The notes below the pieces were generated by a model that saw only the letters and a list, made by a program, of their open reading frames with translations, was not told the DNA's origin and made no database searches. 64,000 bases of DNA, from assembly GCA_032209605.1 (NCBI GenBank), contig JASFXZ010000001.1, forward strand, positions 27,408,619-27,472,618, read 5' to 3'. How positions within the stretch are numbered: the first letter of the stretch is position 1; each line of letters opens with the position of its first letter. The stretch is from Mactromeris polynyma. Lineage: Eukaryota > Mollusca > Bivalvia > Venerida > Mactridae. Below, in pieces: positions 15,501 through 26,100 of this stretch. Made by a program: the position numbers and the translations under genes.

Positions 15501-18304
15501 ATTTAGACAAATGGAGGAGGTACATACAGGGTCAAATAGGAACTTCCCAAGTCAGATCTAGACAAAGGGAGGAGGTACATACAGGGTCAAATAGGAACTT
15601 CCCAAGTCAGATTTAGACAAAGGGAGGAGGTACATACAGGGTCAAATAGGAACTTCCCAAGTCAGATTTAGACAAATGGAGGAGGTACATACAGGGTCAA
15701 ATAGGAACTTCCCAAGTCAGATCTAGACAAAGGGAGGAGGTACATACAGGGTCAAATAGGAACTTCCCAAGTCAGATTTAGACAAAGGGAGGAGGTACAA
15801 ACAGGGTCAAATAGGAACTTCCCAAGTCAGATTTAGACAAATGGAGGAGGTACATACAGGGTCAAATAGGAACTTCCCAAGTCAGATCTAGACAAAGGGA
15901 GGAGGTACATACAGGGTCAAATAGGAACTTTCTCAGGCAGATCAAGGCAGATGGATGAGGTACATACAGGGGCAAATAGGAACTTTCTCAGTCAGATCTA
16001 CACAAATGGAGGAGGTACATACGGGGACAAATATGAACTTTCTCAATCAGATCTAGACAAAGGGATGTGGCACATACAGGGACAAATAGGAACTTCCCAA
16101 GTCAGATCTAGGCAAAGGGAGGAGGTATATACAGGGTCAAATAGGAACTTCCCAAGTCAGAACAAGGCAAAGGGAGGAGGTACATACAGGGACAAATTGG
16201 AACTTCCCAAGTCAGATTTAGACAAATGGAGGAGGTACATACAGGGACAAATAGGAACTTCCCAAGTCAGAACAAGGCAAAGGGAGGAGGTACATACAGG
16301 GACAAATTGGAACTTCCCAAGTCAGATTTAGGCAAATGGAGGAGGCACATACAGGGACAAATAGGAACTTCCCAAGTCAGATTTAGACAAATGGAGGAGG
16401 TACATACAGGGACAAATAGGAACTTCCCAAGTCAGATTTAGACAAATGGAGGAGGCACATACAGGGACAAATAGGAACTTCCCAAGTCAGATTTAGACAA
16501 ATGGAGGAGGCACATACAGGGACAAATAGGAACTTCTCAAGTCAGATTTAGACAAATGGAGGAGGTACATACAGGGACAAATAGGAACTTCCCAAGTCAG
16601 ATTTAGACAAATGGAGGAGGCACATACAGGGACAAATCGGCACAAATTGTCACTGTCAAATAAATATGTGTCTACAATTAAAAAAAGATATCTTTTCCAC
16701 ATTATGAATAAGTACATAATTTGAATGAATAGTGCCCTGCTGTATTACAAGAAAACACACTAGTCACTTAACGTTTTACAAATCACGCGTTGCTGTGCTG
16801 TAATGTCCTTAATCCGAGACTTCTCTGACCCTATAGCCTTTTTTTTTTTTTGCGGCGTAGGGTCAGAGGAACTCCTATAGTAAAAACCCGGGGATTACTG
16901 AAAACCACACAGTCGTGTAGTCGTATACTTTCAACGGTGTATGTGGCGTTTGGTCTCATTTTAACGAGAAGTTAGCCAAACAAATCGGTAAATTGATATT
17001 TAATTTACTAATCTGCATTGATCACGTGACAGCCAGGTGATTTGACCCAAATACATATTTACATGAAGAAAATTATTTTTTTAGCTTACTCTGAAAAGGA
17101 TTGACCGTTACAACGTATTAAAGGTTTTCAAAACAAATGTTACGGTTCAGATAGGTTAATTAATATATTGATAATAGATGTATATGCTTGAAATGTTAAT
17201 CCAATGAATGTTTACATAGATATATTGATTTAAAGTTCCTCTCCCGCGCGGGAGAAGAAATCCCCGGGTTTTTACTATAGGAGTTCCTCTGACCCTAACC
17301 AGCAACATAAAATATCAAAACTCGTAAAAGGGGCTGGTTTAGGGACAGAGAATGCTCGGATTATAATGTCCTGTGTCGTTCTATATCCCTGGTTTATGAG
17401 TTCGTCTATAATGTTGCGTTGTTTAACTCTCAGGTTCTGATCCTATCCATCCTGCATGTGTGTTCATCTTTTTCATTTGTCTTGATGTATCTACACGAAA
17501 GTTCTGATTGGTGCAAGAGACATTCCTTTCTCTGACACTTTCCTCTTTTCAAAAAACGTCCTGGATGGATATCGCTTCTCGACATGAATTTTAATGGTGT
17601 ATAGATGATTTCACTAAAATGGGTTTTATTCTAGAACCATTGTGGTTCAGTCAGACGTTCGAACATGTCTTTATTTTCATTGAAATTCGTGCACTATTTG
17701 AACGCTATATTGGTATTTGTACCGAAGGATTAGGGGGGAATCCACACGGAGTAGATATATTGATTATTTAATCAATGAAACAATCGAGTCGTTATTTCAT
17801 AAGGGATTCTACTTTGTTTTCATCGCGTAAAGCCGTTTTTCAACATGTTTACTCATATACGGCAGCCAGTTGACCTCACCAGGTTTCCCGCAATTAGTTT
17901 ATCAACCAGTACTAACTTTCTGTTCCGGAAGCAACTGACAACTTCTCCACATGTGGAGCAAATGACCGTAGCCAATGTCACGGTAGAACATTACCTGCTC
18001 AACCCGGTAATCGAACTGATATGCCGGGCGACAGTCTAGCGTTCTACCAACATAGCTAGCCAGGAGGGTATATTGATTCTGAACATTGATATATATTAAA
18101 ACAATGATTAACAAAATGATTCACTTTCTTGTAACCATCCAAAGTACTTGATTATTTATAACAATCGCTATAATATTTCAACATATAAATACACTTACCT
18201 ATTGTAATAGGACTAACGCTTGTTTTCAATTTAAAATCACAGTGACAACAGTATTGAAAATGTCCAAGTATTTCCAACAACAGGAGAAACCGAGTCATGG
18301 CCAT
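419..18304 (-). CDS. Ionotropic glutamate receptor-like protein, 5' part (7 exons, partial)
   Basis: Seven minus-strand exons: 18304-18199, 8946-8827, 7230-7097, 3663-3604, 2809-2719, 1396-1206 and 550-419. Every junction has an AG acceptor and GT donor, the phases agree at all six joins, and the joined frame is open for 278 codons. Residues 1-20 form a hydrophobic signal peptide (MAMTRFLLLLEILGHFQYCC). The rest reads as the periplasmic-binding-like amino-terminal domain of glutamate receptors: a first strand (SPITIGLVSDGRAGY), then LDGPGILSAIIKRELHWKDV (about residues 131-150), and FSRWLIASYNHTSD (from 235). Several NxS/T sites (NVT, NAT, NIT, NHT) suit an extracellular domain. In this family the domain directs assembly and modulates a ligand-gated cation channel; the ligand-binding core and channel would lie left of position 1. 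Alternative: another receptor sharing this fold, such as a class C GPCR or guanylate cyclase. I favour iGluR from the W-x-x-V and RWL patterns. Introns carry large minisatellites. Confidence 0.72.
551..1205. other. Receptor intron 6, nothing recognised
   Basis: AT-rich intron sequence between exons 6 and 7. No repeat, RNA gene or conserved frame was seen. Confidence 0.5.
1206..1396 (-). CDS. Receptor exon 6
   Basis: Acceptor ttttcag|AA and donor TGAA|gtaagt; phase 1 to phase 0; 63 codons. It encodes a helix (FEAARLVDQLSML), a strand (VRVIIYNLD) with an NIT site, and a second helix/strand (NFVILCGNN, RRLFYE), as in the second lobe of the domain. Confidence 0.72.
1618..2480. repeat. 38-bp minisatellite in receptor intron 5
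   Basis: About 20 units of a 38-bp monomer built on AACTCTAACGGCAAATATCG and GAGCTTTAAAAGCGAGAT. The core (about 1668-2390) is homogeneous. Both edges hold a divergent monomer with TTCAAAGGGAGTTAACT and ATTACCAATATTGG, probably the ancestral form. The array ends about 240 bp before exon 5. Confidence 0.92.
2719..2809 (-). CDS. Receptor exon 5
   Basis: Acceptor cctctctag|GT and donor ACAG|gtgaat; phase 0 to phase 1. It encodes VQLDGPGILSAIIKRELHWK and DVIIIHESNT. The helix followed by (H)W-x-x-V-x-x-(I/L)-(Y/H) is the most recognisable glutamate-receptor amino-terminal-domain signature in the gene. Confidence 0.75.
2810..3603. other. Receptor intron 4, nothing recognised
   Basis: AT-rich intron between exons 4 and 5; no repeat or RNA gene seen. 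Confidence 0.45.
3604..3663 (-). CDS. Receptor exon 4 (20 codons)
   Basis: Small exon with a pyrimidine-rich acceptor (ctattgtctccag|AT) and donor AAAG|gtgggt; phase 0 to phase 0. Only one of its three frames is open and it is the one required by its neighbours. It encodes ISEVNNILRHTDNATNFKGK. Least certain of the seven because it is short and has no family motif. Confidence 0.5.
4130..5400 (-). mobile_element. Decayed 3' end of a non-LTR retrotransposon (RLE-type, probable)
   Basis: Broken minus-strand frames read in order from 5371 to 4195. First comes a post-RT segment (QMPLSLVIEEFKAAKVW, VMLRDSTDDKVREA), then TGRKWVASKAVDDAE (near 5150). Next is IWGIQEDPTCKLCGKPANLE with EHVSSSC, a C-x2-C-x7-H-x4-C zinc finger (near 4780), and finally VELTEPLESRMDEAHQRKLAKYDGL and PVEVGCRGFA (4440-4290). 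The finger followed by an E-L-T...K-Y block resembles the C-terminal finger and restriction-like endonuclease of R2/NeSL-type elements; that placement is inference. Several stops and frameshifts make it dead. It lies inside receptor intron 3, same strand as the host gene. No 5' ORF, reverse-transcriptase core or tail could be delimited. Confidence 0.7.
5401..6766. other. Receptor intron 3, nothing recognised
   Basis: AT-rich. A plus-strand open stretch at 5539-5964 (141 codons) has no recognisable motif and no codon pattern I trust; its length is within what chance gives in this composition. Confidence 0.4.
6767..6821. repeat. 27-bp direct duplication
   Basis: Two adjacent copies of a unit containing CAACAGATTGGCTTGGAGAT, immediately left of a SINE tail. 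Confidence 0.8.
6830..7045 (-). mobile_element. tRNA-headed SINE copy
   Basis: On the minus strand a tRNA-like head has a box B (GGTTCGATTCC, about 6984). It is followed by a diverged core and a tail ACCGTACGTAACTGAAATA...AATGGCGT that matches the intact copy at 59423-59704 (CCGTATATAACTGAAATA...AACGGCGT). It ends about 50 bp from receptor exon 3. Confidence 0.6.
7097..7230 (-). CDS. Receptor exon 3
   Basis: Acceptor gttttttcag|TA and donor AAAG|gtattt; phase 1 to phase 0. It encodes DVAVIVILNDIGEHVQYVKT then KVPLITWGITPS, the 'source of ambiguity then lobe strand' pattern of receptor amino-terminal domains (VPLI followed by an aromatic and turn). Confidence 0.7.
7231..8826. other. Receptor intron 2, little recognised
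   Basis: AT-rich. Near 7430-7500 there is a diverged stretch (AAAACCTCACT...CCTCATTAATGAGAC) like the 'CCTCAATATTAAGACCACC' repeat at 54783-54960. A plus-strand open end at 7616-7831 is discussed among rejected items. Confidence 0.4.
8827..8946 (-). CDS. Receptor exon 2
   Basis: Acceptor tttcag|GC and donor GCAG|gtaaat; phase 1 to phase 1. It supplies the glycine completed across the 9.25-kb intron 1, then SDGRAGYSMELFSLYN, the first strand and helix of the binding-protein-like fold, and an NVT glycosylation site. Confidence 0.7.
8947..10990. other. Receptor intron 1, right-hand unique part
   Basis: No gene, RNA or clear repeat seen between exon 2 and the 46-bp array. Confidence 0.4.
10991..12816. 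repeat. 46/45-bp minisatellite (about 40 units)
   Basis: From 10991 to about 12297 the unit is 46 bp (CGATATATAGGGACTGGGAA, then GGCTGGGTATTTCTCTGCCC and TCCTAA). From about 12298 to the end it is a 45-bp variant (GGCTGGTTATTTGCTGCCC) lacking one base in the TTTCTCTG segment. Since 45 is a multiple of three, this half reads open on both strands (for example a QPSQPxQIVSRAANN 15-mer), which is a periodicity artefact. Lies in receptor intron 1. Confidence 0.95.
12817..14343. other. Receptor intron 1, between arrays
   Basis: Mostly featureless AT-rich DNA. A plus-strand stretch free of stops at 13433-13717 (95 codons, containing RTKEALARKCCMEWVNYRKQ) follows an AG acceptor-like site. I do not recognise it and its length is not beyond chance. 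Confidence 0.35.
14344..14538. repeat. 47-bp repeat, 4 copies
   Basis: Unit GTATAGTTCCCAATTAAC...CATAAACCGATTCAATATTC repeats at 14351, 14398, 14445 and 14492, exactly 47 bp apart. Confidence 0.92.
14605..16640. repeat. 55-bp minisatellite (about 37 units)
   Basis: Unit GGAGGAGGTACATACAGGGA, CAAATAGGAACTTCCCAAGT, CAGATTTAGACAAAT. Left units favour 'CCCCAGTCAGATCAAGG' or 'TCTCAGTCAGATCTAG'; right units favour 'CCCAAGTCAGATTTAG', so variants spread locally. Open frames of 60-130 codons inside it are artefacts. Lies in receptor intron 1. Confidence 0.95.
16809..17363. mobile_element. TIR DNA element with 8-bp target duplication, carrying a second inverted-repeat pair
   Basis: TAATGTCC flanks both ends (16801-16808 and 17364-17371). 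Inside are outer inverted repeats: TTAATCCGAGACTTCTCTGA on the left and, read inverted from 17363, TAATCCGAGCATTCTCTGTC. A second inverted pair of about 37 bp begins GGGTCAGAGGAACTCCTATA (16860-16896 and 17259-17295), flanked on each side by TA. This is either one element with compound ends or a TA-targeted MITE inserted in an older 8-bp-duplication element. There is no transposase, so it is non-autonomous. An 8-bp duplication fits hAT-type (or P-type) insertion; the family is inferred. Confidence 0.8.
17372..17811. other. Receptor intron 1, nothing recognised
   Basis: Short unassigned stretch between the TIR element and a SINE. Confidence 0.4.
17812..18066 (-). mobile_element. tRNA-headed SINE copy, nearly full length
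   Basis: Minus strand: head with box A-like GGCTAGCTATGTTGGTAGAA and box B GTTCGATTACC, core TCCACATGTGGAGAAGTTG, then GGTGAGGTCAACTGGCTGCC and a tail ending AAAAACGGC...GATGAAAACAAAG. The core and tail match 59423-59704. Lies about 130 bp downstream of receptor exon 1. Confidence 0.75.
18199..18304 (-). CDS. Receptor exon 1: start codon and signal peptide
   Basis: ATG at 18304-18302, with a second in-frame ATG at 18298-18296. It encodes 35 codons plus one base, with a leucine-rich hydrophobic stretch typical of a secretory signal, and ends at a strong donor (ATAG|gtaagt). No clear TATA box was seen upstream. A SINE in the same orientation lies just inside intron 1 at 17812-18066. Confidence 0.7.
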
Positions 18305-20148
18305 CTTATCAACTTGATATTATTGTTTCTAAAAAGTATATCACTTGCACTGCGTAATATTGAATAGTATGTACACAATACGTTTTCTCTATTTCGATTT
18401 CCGTCCATTTCGTAATATTCCCATAACATAATGTTGCTTCGAGCTATGAAACTGAACTGCAGAATTTCATGATGAAATATCCCAGCCCATAATATATTTT
18501 GATGTTAACTCTTTTCTACATCGCAAAACTGTGCATCATTCTCATTGAATGCATTGCTTTGCATAAAATCACTAGTTCTCTAATAAGCGTTTCAGTATGA
18601 TCCTTTGGTGAAAGATTTCTAATTAAGCCATCAATAGAACAAGCACGTGTCACAGTAAGCAATGTAGGCCCCCAGTCTGATGCTAGCGTAGTTTATACAG
18701 ACAGCTTAACCAGTGTTCAATAAGATGTAATTACGAATTAATTTCCTAACACTATTCCCACATACTGTTTATGTGCGTGTGAATAAATAAATATGTAATC
18801 AGAAAAACAAGTTTTTTTTATTTATTTGAGCAGACAATAAATTTTTGACGGTCGATATTTTGGAAATAAAACCAAATTTGAAGAATCAATGTAAACACGA
18901 ATGTCGAAATAATTCTATCATTTAACTATTTTTATCCTTTATAATGAATATTGTTCAAATAAACGCACGTTTACTTAAATATATTTCAAACAAAACCTTC
19001 TTCATGTATTGTTATATAACACTATCTATCAATGAATCACTTGTTTGTTAATTGATAACTAAACCAATCTTGGAATTTCGCGTACACATTCCGCTGTTCC
19101 ATGATCTACATTCTAAACTTTGCAGATAATTGTCCGGGATAGCATTCTAAGTGCGAATGAAACAAATAGTTTATGTTATATAGTTAAATTGTATAAATTA
19201 TATCACAAAATCACGTTACACGAAACAAATGCGGTTACAAAATAGTACAGCCTGTGGCACCTGTTAGAGAGTGGTCTTCCATACATTTAAACCACGCCCA
19301 GAAAAGAATTTCTGATCTACACTCCGAACGCTCTTGGATAAAAATTAACACTCGTCCATAATATTTTTTTTAAATGTTACGGCAAAAACCATTTTTCATT
19401 CAGAGACACGCAATCCGTATCGGGATCCATTAGCGATAATAACTACACAAATCATTATATCACAACTTCGGTATTGTACACGGCAAATAAAAATACATGG
19501 AACAATTAGTAAACACAAGAGTCGTGTCAACCGAATTATAAATGAGACAGAATACACGTCCCTTGAGCTAACACACCATACTGTTAACGAATAATTTCAA
19601 TAAAGTATTGTAGAGTGTCATTTAATATACATTCCCTGGGTTCACGTCACATTAAATATTATGGCGATTACATTGGTATTAAGAATGGCATAATTATTAT
19701 CATAATTGAACATTAAATAACGATCTCATTTGATAAAAAAGAATTCATTGTCTGACTCTAAACTGTGACATTATTTCTAGGATCTAAGAAAGTCTTGAAG
19801 GCTGTAACATTAACTATTGAGCGCATTTGGGACTTGTTTCAATATATAAACAGAATAACTCAAGCAGTAGGTTTCCTGTTCTACATGATCTACACTAAAT
19901 GTGATCGTCATTCAAAAAAATACGCTATGAATCCATTTCTTAATAATCGTCAATGCCCGCATGAGAATACTCCGTGGCTCCTATATAAATAATTCAACAG
20001 ACAGATACATATCTAGAAATACAAACATGATGCCAGCAAGCTTCATATTTCAAAACCACTCATGTTTGAACCGATAGTATCCTGATTGGTATAAACGATT
20101 GGATTTACATTAAATTCCTTTGTCCTTGAAATTAGAGAAGTCATAAAT
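18305..20148. other. Region upstream of the receptor start, nothing recognised
   Basis: Would contain the receptor promoter and 5' UTR. No TATA box, CpG-rich patch or other gene was identified. Confidence 0.4.
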
Positions 20149-20238
20149 CTACGTACCACTTATAAAGTGAAATAGAGCCAAAAATGCTGGTAGCACGATG
20201 CTCACTGTATTGTTGTTTGTCCCATTTATGGAAAATGC
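20149..20238 (-). CDS. Possible terminal exon with hydrophobic C-terminus (uncertain)
   Basis: A good acceptor (ttttgttttctcc...tacag|GC) opens 30 codons ending TAG at 20149-20151. They read NGTNNNTVSIVLPAF then LALFHFISGT: glycosylation sites and a short hydrophobic tail, as in a GPI-attachment signal. A second frame is also open and no partner exon was found, so this may be chance. Confidence 0.18.
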   Translation of the reverse strand, partial: AFSINGTNNNTVSIVLPAFLALFHFISGT

Positions 20239-21879
20239 CTGTATTGATGGTACCATGGAGAAAACAAAACATTTCCAATTAAATAAATACTAACTAATCG
20301 TCACATTGTTCCATAGTTTTAGTCTATAAAAGCTACCCAGAGCAAATCACTTAAATGTTATTCTAGACTAAATAAATAAAATGTTAATTGCTTGCCTTGT
20401 TGTAACTAACCCATATCATCACATCATTTTGATACATTAAACTGATGAACTTTTCATGTTTGCGCATTTTTATTGCGATGGATTTCACGTCACGCTAACA
20501 AACAATTCTAACACCACAGACGAGAAAATAAATGTAATAACTATATGATAAACATATAATGGTGATAATAAAGAAAAGAAGTTGACAAAAACGAAGGAAG
20601 AAGAACAGCGACAATAACAACAGCGACAATGTTTGTTTGTGGCACCCCCTCCAAATCGTCCCAACAAAAGTAACATGCCTGTATGCTTTTTCATTCTGAA
20701 TAGCAGACCCTTTTCGAGACAAAATCCTAAATAAAGCTATAAAATCTCAAAAAGATCACAACAATCGACATGTCGCAAATTGTGGGGATGGGCACGGACA
20801 AATCATTAATAGGGATGGCCTTCACAAATAATCTATATTGAGGATAAGCAGCACTGTGTTGATCGTGTATTGATACCGCTGCTATCTGTTTGCACGCTAA
20901 TGCCGTAATTGTCTAGTTTACCTTTTTCTCAATATGGACAAATAGCATATCAGATACTAGTATTGACATTTGTAAAAGGGTATTTCAAATTTATCATGTC
21001 TATCTAGAAAACATGGACTACCAAAGTGCATTATCTAGAAACGATTTACTACTCGATTTCAACATGTATCCGTCATATGCCACAATGGCATTGATTGTCT
21101 ATCATTCCGTATGATTTCATTTCACATAGGGGGATTAGGAATTTAATTGCAACAACACAAGATTATTGTTAATACGATTATTTACTTGAAACGATGTCAG
21201 TATGAGCTTCAAGTATGATATTGATATTTCAGGTGAAACGCAACCATAAGCGCCGAGTTAAACGCTTAAGAACACAGGAGACTGAGTAACAAACGTCTTG
21301 TATTTGACTCTGTTCAGAGTTTGAACTCTTAAAGTCAACAGAGGAACTCTGAAATGGTAAAACTTTGTGAAATGGCATTTGGGTAAATAAGGCTCGAATT
21401 CACTTTCAAATAAATGAGAAATTATTATTGTTAATTAATGGGAACACCTGGTGACTTCCTCACGCAAAACGTTTGTAATGACTGGGGAGGTCACAACCAC
21501 GTGATCCTGTCTGTTTGTGTGATGTAAGGCTCTACTACAAACAATACACATACTTCATGCATTTTCATAAATTTGGCACAATTAACTTAGTTATAAAATG
21601 GAATTCGGCATTCAAAAGTCTGAATGAAATTAAACCCTGTATTACGAATATGAAATGGTTTGTTCATGTTGTACATGATCATTGTGATTGGTTAACATTA
21701 ATTTTTCAGCAACAATGTATATTACAATAAAATATATATTTATTAGCTAAAGTATTTTAAGTTTATTGCCATTTAAAAATATCAAGTATACGCAATAAAA
21801 TGGCGATAAAACATGTTGAGCATATTAAGTTTTATTAAAATTTTACATTAATCATACACACGACAACAAAATTAGTTAT
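20239..21879. other. Unassigned intergenic DNA
   Basis: AT-rich; nothing recognised. Confidence 0.4.
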
Positions 21880-22005
21880 GTACGGAGGTCAGCTGACCTA
21901 GCCAGTGTTCCAACGTTTCCAGTACTGCGGTACATTATTCTTACAAACGAAGCTGACCACTTCCCCACATGAACCAGATGACAAATGACTTTTTCTCTGA
22001 ATCGT
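21880..22005 (-). mobile_element. Truncated SINE core
   Basis: The minus strand reads CATGTGGGGAAGTGGTCAGC...GGCTAGGTCAGCTGACCTCC, a diverged copy of the CACATGTGGAGAAGTTG...GGTGAACCGGCCGCC core of the SINE at 59423. The tRNA head and tail are missing. Confidence 0.5.
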
Positions 22006-22289
22006 CTCCACAATTTCTCAGTGTTCTAGCCATTGTGGTGATATAGATTTAGAAAACAGTGAATTTTACATTATTGTGAACTTCGGAATAGTAATTGAAC
22101 AATGCATGATTCTAGTTACTTAGAGCGCAGTAAACTTCTGTTTATATGAGGGGGTTTATGACAAAATAAAGATCAATTGTGAGTTTGGCACGAGACTGAT
22201 TTAAGTCTGTACATTTTTACCCCCGGTCTAATTTGTTTTAGATGTATGCAAGGGTTCCCTTTCCTCATGTGCAATTCTTTCACTTGATA

Positions 22290-22344
22290 TAGTGTTCATG
22301 TAGTGTTCATGTAGTGTTCATGTAGTGTTCATGTAGTGTTCATG
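22290..22344. repeat. 11-bp repeat (5 copies)
   Basis: TAGTGTTCATG repeated five times in register. Confidence 0.92.
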
Positions 22345-23136
22345 TCATTTTCTGCTTCCCCTTTCGGCCTATTGTTGTCAGCTGTCTTGACTTGTCCTGG
22401 GATGTATTCCATCCATTAAAACCCCCTCTCTGTTTATCCTCATTAATTATCCTTAGTTGTGCCTTACAGTCGACTAAGTCATTCATTGCGCCCCTGTTCC
22501 CTTGCGTATTTACTATTATGCACCTCCTCAAATACCTGATGTTTTATGGGCTGCTGTTTTCCCGGAGATCTGTGTGCAGAGGCATTGTCGTACGTTTGTG
22601 GCGTTCCCTGTAGAAACTGATTCTCTCTTTCATATTATCCCCGAGCAGTTTAGATTATTCCCTTGCTGATTGAGCGACTGTGATCATTTATATTTATTTA
22701 AAATCCAGATAAGTTAATTGAATGAAAATATATGGAAAATACAAAATTGATGTTAGTCTCGAACTTCAAAAACCTCAATAACATTTTAATTACACTGTGC
22801 AATTTACGCATGGAAACTGAGTATAGCTAGATATAGATAAGGACATGGGTGAGGTAATCACCAATCGTAGATAGTTTGAAATCACATTCAAGATACCCCG
22901 GGGTATTGTAACGTGATTTAAAGTTACCGGGTTGGTCTTATTGCTACACCGGTGCCATATTGGTAGAGAGATCGCCTCGGTTACGGAAGGTTGTTGAACA
23001 GAGCTGTGGTCGCTACATACAATAGTCGTTAACATCAGTAATAATAGCTCTTTTGTCTTACACTCGTCATTATAAGGATAGTAGTAAGATGGGTTGGCCT
23101 TGTGTAAATGACACTGGGTGTAGTATTATGATATGT
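22345..23136. other. Flank of the giant array
   Basis: Unassigned. A tRNA box A-like patch (GCCATATTGGTAGAGAGATC, about 22952) suggests a very old SINE head but lacks a convincing box B. Confidence 0.35.
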
Positions 23137-26100
23137 AACAGTGTCACAACAGTATATGTATCAACGGCTTGGTATAACAGTGTCACAACAGTATATGTAT
23201 CAACGTCTTGATATAACAGTGTCACAACAGTATATGTATCAACCGCTTGGTATAACAGTGTCACAACAGTATATGTATCAACGTCTTGATATAACAGTGT
23301 CACAACAGTATATGTATCAACGGCTTGATATAACAGTGTCACAACAGTATATGTATCAACGTCTTGATATAACAGTGTCACAACAGTATATGTATCAACG
23401 TCTTGATATAACAGTGTCACAACAGTATATGTATCAACGGCTTGATATAACAGTGTCACAACAGTATATGTATCAACGGCTTGATATAACAGTGTCACAA
23501 CAGTATATGTATCAACGTCTTGATATAACAGTGTCACAACAGTATATGTATCAACGTCTTGATATAACAGTGCCACAACAGTATATGTATCAACGTCTTG
23601 ATATAAAAGTGTCACAACAGTATATGTATCAACGTCTTGGTATAACAGTGTCACAACAGTATATGTATCAACGTCTTGATATAACAGTGTCACAACAGTA
23701 TATGTATCAACGGCTTGGTATAACAGTGTCACAACAGTATATGTATCAACGGCTTGGTATAAAAGTGTCACAACAGTATATGTATCAACGTCTTGATATA
23801 ACAGTGTCACAACAGTATATGTATCAACGGCTTGATATAACAGTGTCACAACAGTATATGTATCAACGTCTTGATATAACAGTGTCACAACAGTATATGT
23901 ATCAACGGCTTGATATAACAGTGTCACAACAGTATATGTATCAACGGCTTGATATAACAGTGTCACAACAGTATATGTATCAACGGCTTGATATAACAGT
24001 GTCACAACAGTATATGTATCAACGGCTTGATATAACAGTGTCACAACAGTATATGTATCAACGTCTTGGAATGTCACAACAGTATATGTATCAACGTCTT
24101 GGAATGTCACAACAGTATATGTATCAACGTCTTGGAATGTCACAACAGTATATGTATCAACGTCTTGATATAACAGTGTCACAACAGTATATGTATCAAC
24201 GGCTTGATATAACAGTGTCACAACAGTATATGTATCAACGGCTTGGTATAACAGTGCCACAACAGTATATGTATCAACGTCTTGATATAACAGTGTCACA
24301 ACAGTATATGTATCAACGTCTTGGAATGTCACAACAGTATATGTATCAACGTCTTGGAATGTCACAACAGTATATGTATCAACGGCTTGATATAACAGTG
24401 TCACAACAGTATATGTATCAACGGCTTGGTATAACAGTGTCACAACAGTATATGTATCAACGTCTTGGAATGTCACAACAGTATATGTATCAACGTCTTG
24501 GAATGTCACAACAGTATATGTATCAACGGCTTGATATAACAGTGTCACAACAGTATATGTATCAACGTCTTGATATAACAGTGTCACAACAGTATATGTA
24601 TCAACGGCTTGGAATGTCACAACAGTATATGTATCAACGTCTTGGAATGTCACAACAGTATATGTATCAACGTCTTGGAATGTCACAACAGTATATGTAT
24701 CAACGGCTTGATATAACAGTGTCACAACAGTATATGTATCAACGGCTTGGTATAACAGTGTCACAACAGTATATGTATCAACGTCTTGATATAACAGTGC
24801 CACAACAGTATATGTATCAACGTCTTGGAATGTCACAACAGTATATGTATCAACGGCTTGATATAACAGTGTCACAACAGTATATGTATCAACGGCTTGG
24901 TATAACAGTGTCACAACAGTATATGTATCAACGTCTTGATATAACAGTGTCACAACAGTATATGTATCAACTGCTTGATATAACAGTGCCACAACAGTAT
25001 ATGTATCAACGTCTTGATATAACAGTGCCACAACAGTATATGTATCAACGTCTTGATATAACAGTGTCACAACAGTATATGTATCAACGGCTTGGAATGT
25101 CACAACAGTATATGTATCAACGGCTTGATATAACAGTGTCACAACAGTATATGTATCAACGTCTTGATATAACAGTGTCACAACAGTATATGTATCAACG
25201 GCTTGATATAACAGTGTCACAACAGTATATGTATCAACGTCTTGATATAACAGTGTCACAACAGTATATGTATCAACGTCTTGGAATGTCACAACAGTAT
25301 ATGTATCAACGTCTTGGAATGTCACAACAGTATATGTATCAACGGCTTGATATAACAGTGTCACAACAGTATATGTATCAACGTCTTGATATAACAGTGT
25401 CACAACAGTATATGTATCAACGTCTTGGAATGTCACAACAGTATATGTATCAACGTCTTGATATAACAGTGCCACAACAGTATATGTATCAACGTCTTGG
25501 AATGTCACAACAGTATATGTATCAACGTCTTGATATAACAGTGCCACAACAGTATATGTATCAACGTCTTGGAATGTCACAACAGTATATGTATCAACGT
25601 CTTGATATAACAGTGCCACAACAGTATATGTATCAACGTCTTGGAATGTCACAACAGTATATGTATCAACGGCTTGATTTAACAGTGCCACAACAGTATA
25701 TGTATCAACGTCTTGGAATGTCACAACAGTATATGTATCAACGTCTTGATATAACAGTGCCACAACAGTATATGTATCAACGTCTTGGAATGTCACAACA
25801 GTATATGTATCAACGTCTTGATATAACAGTGTCACAACAGTATATGTATCAACGTCTTGGAATGTCACAACAGTATATGTATCAACGTCTTGATATAACA
25901 GTGCCACAACAGTATATGTATCAACGTCTTGATATAACAGTGTCACAACAGTATATGTATCAACGTCTTGGTATAACAGTGTCACAACAGTATATGTATC
26001 AACGTCTTGGTATAACAGTGCCACAACAGTATATGTATCAACGTCTTGGAATGTCACAACAGTATATGTATCAACGTCTTGATATAACAGTGTCACAACA

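Noticed and set aside
14568..16675. Terminal inverted repeats (GTAGACACA / TGTGTCTAC) around the first 55-bp array
   Set aside because: Only 9 bp match and no target duplication; likely chance.
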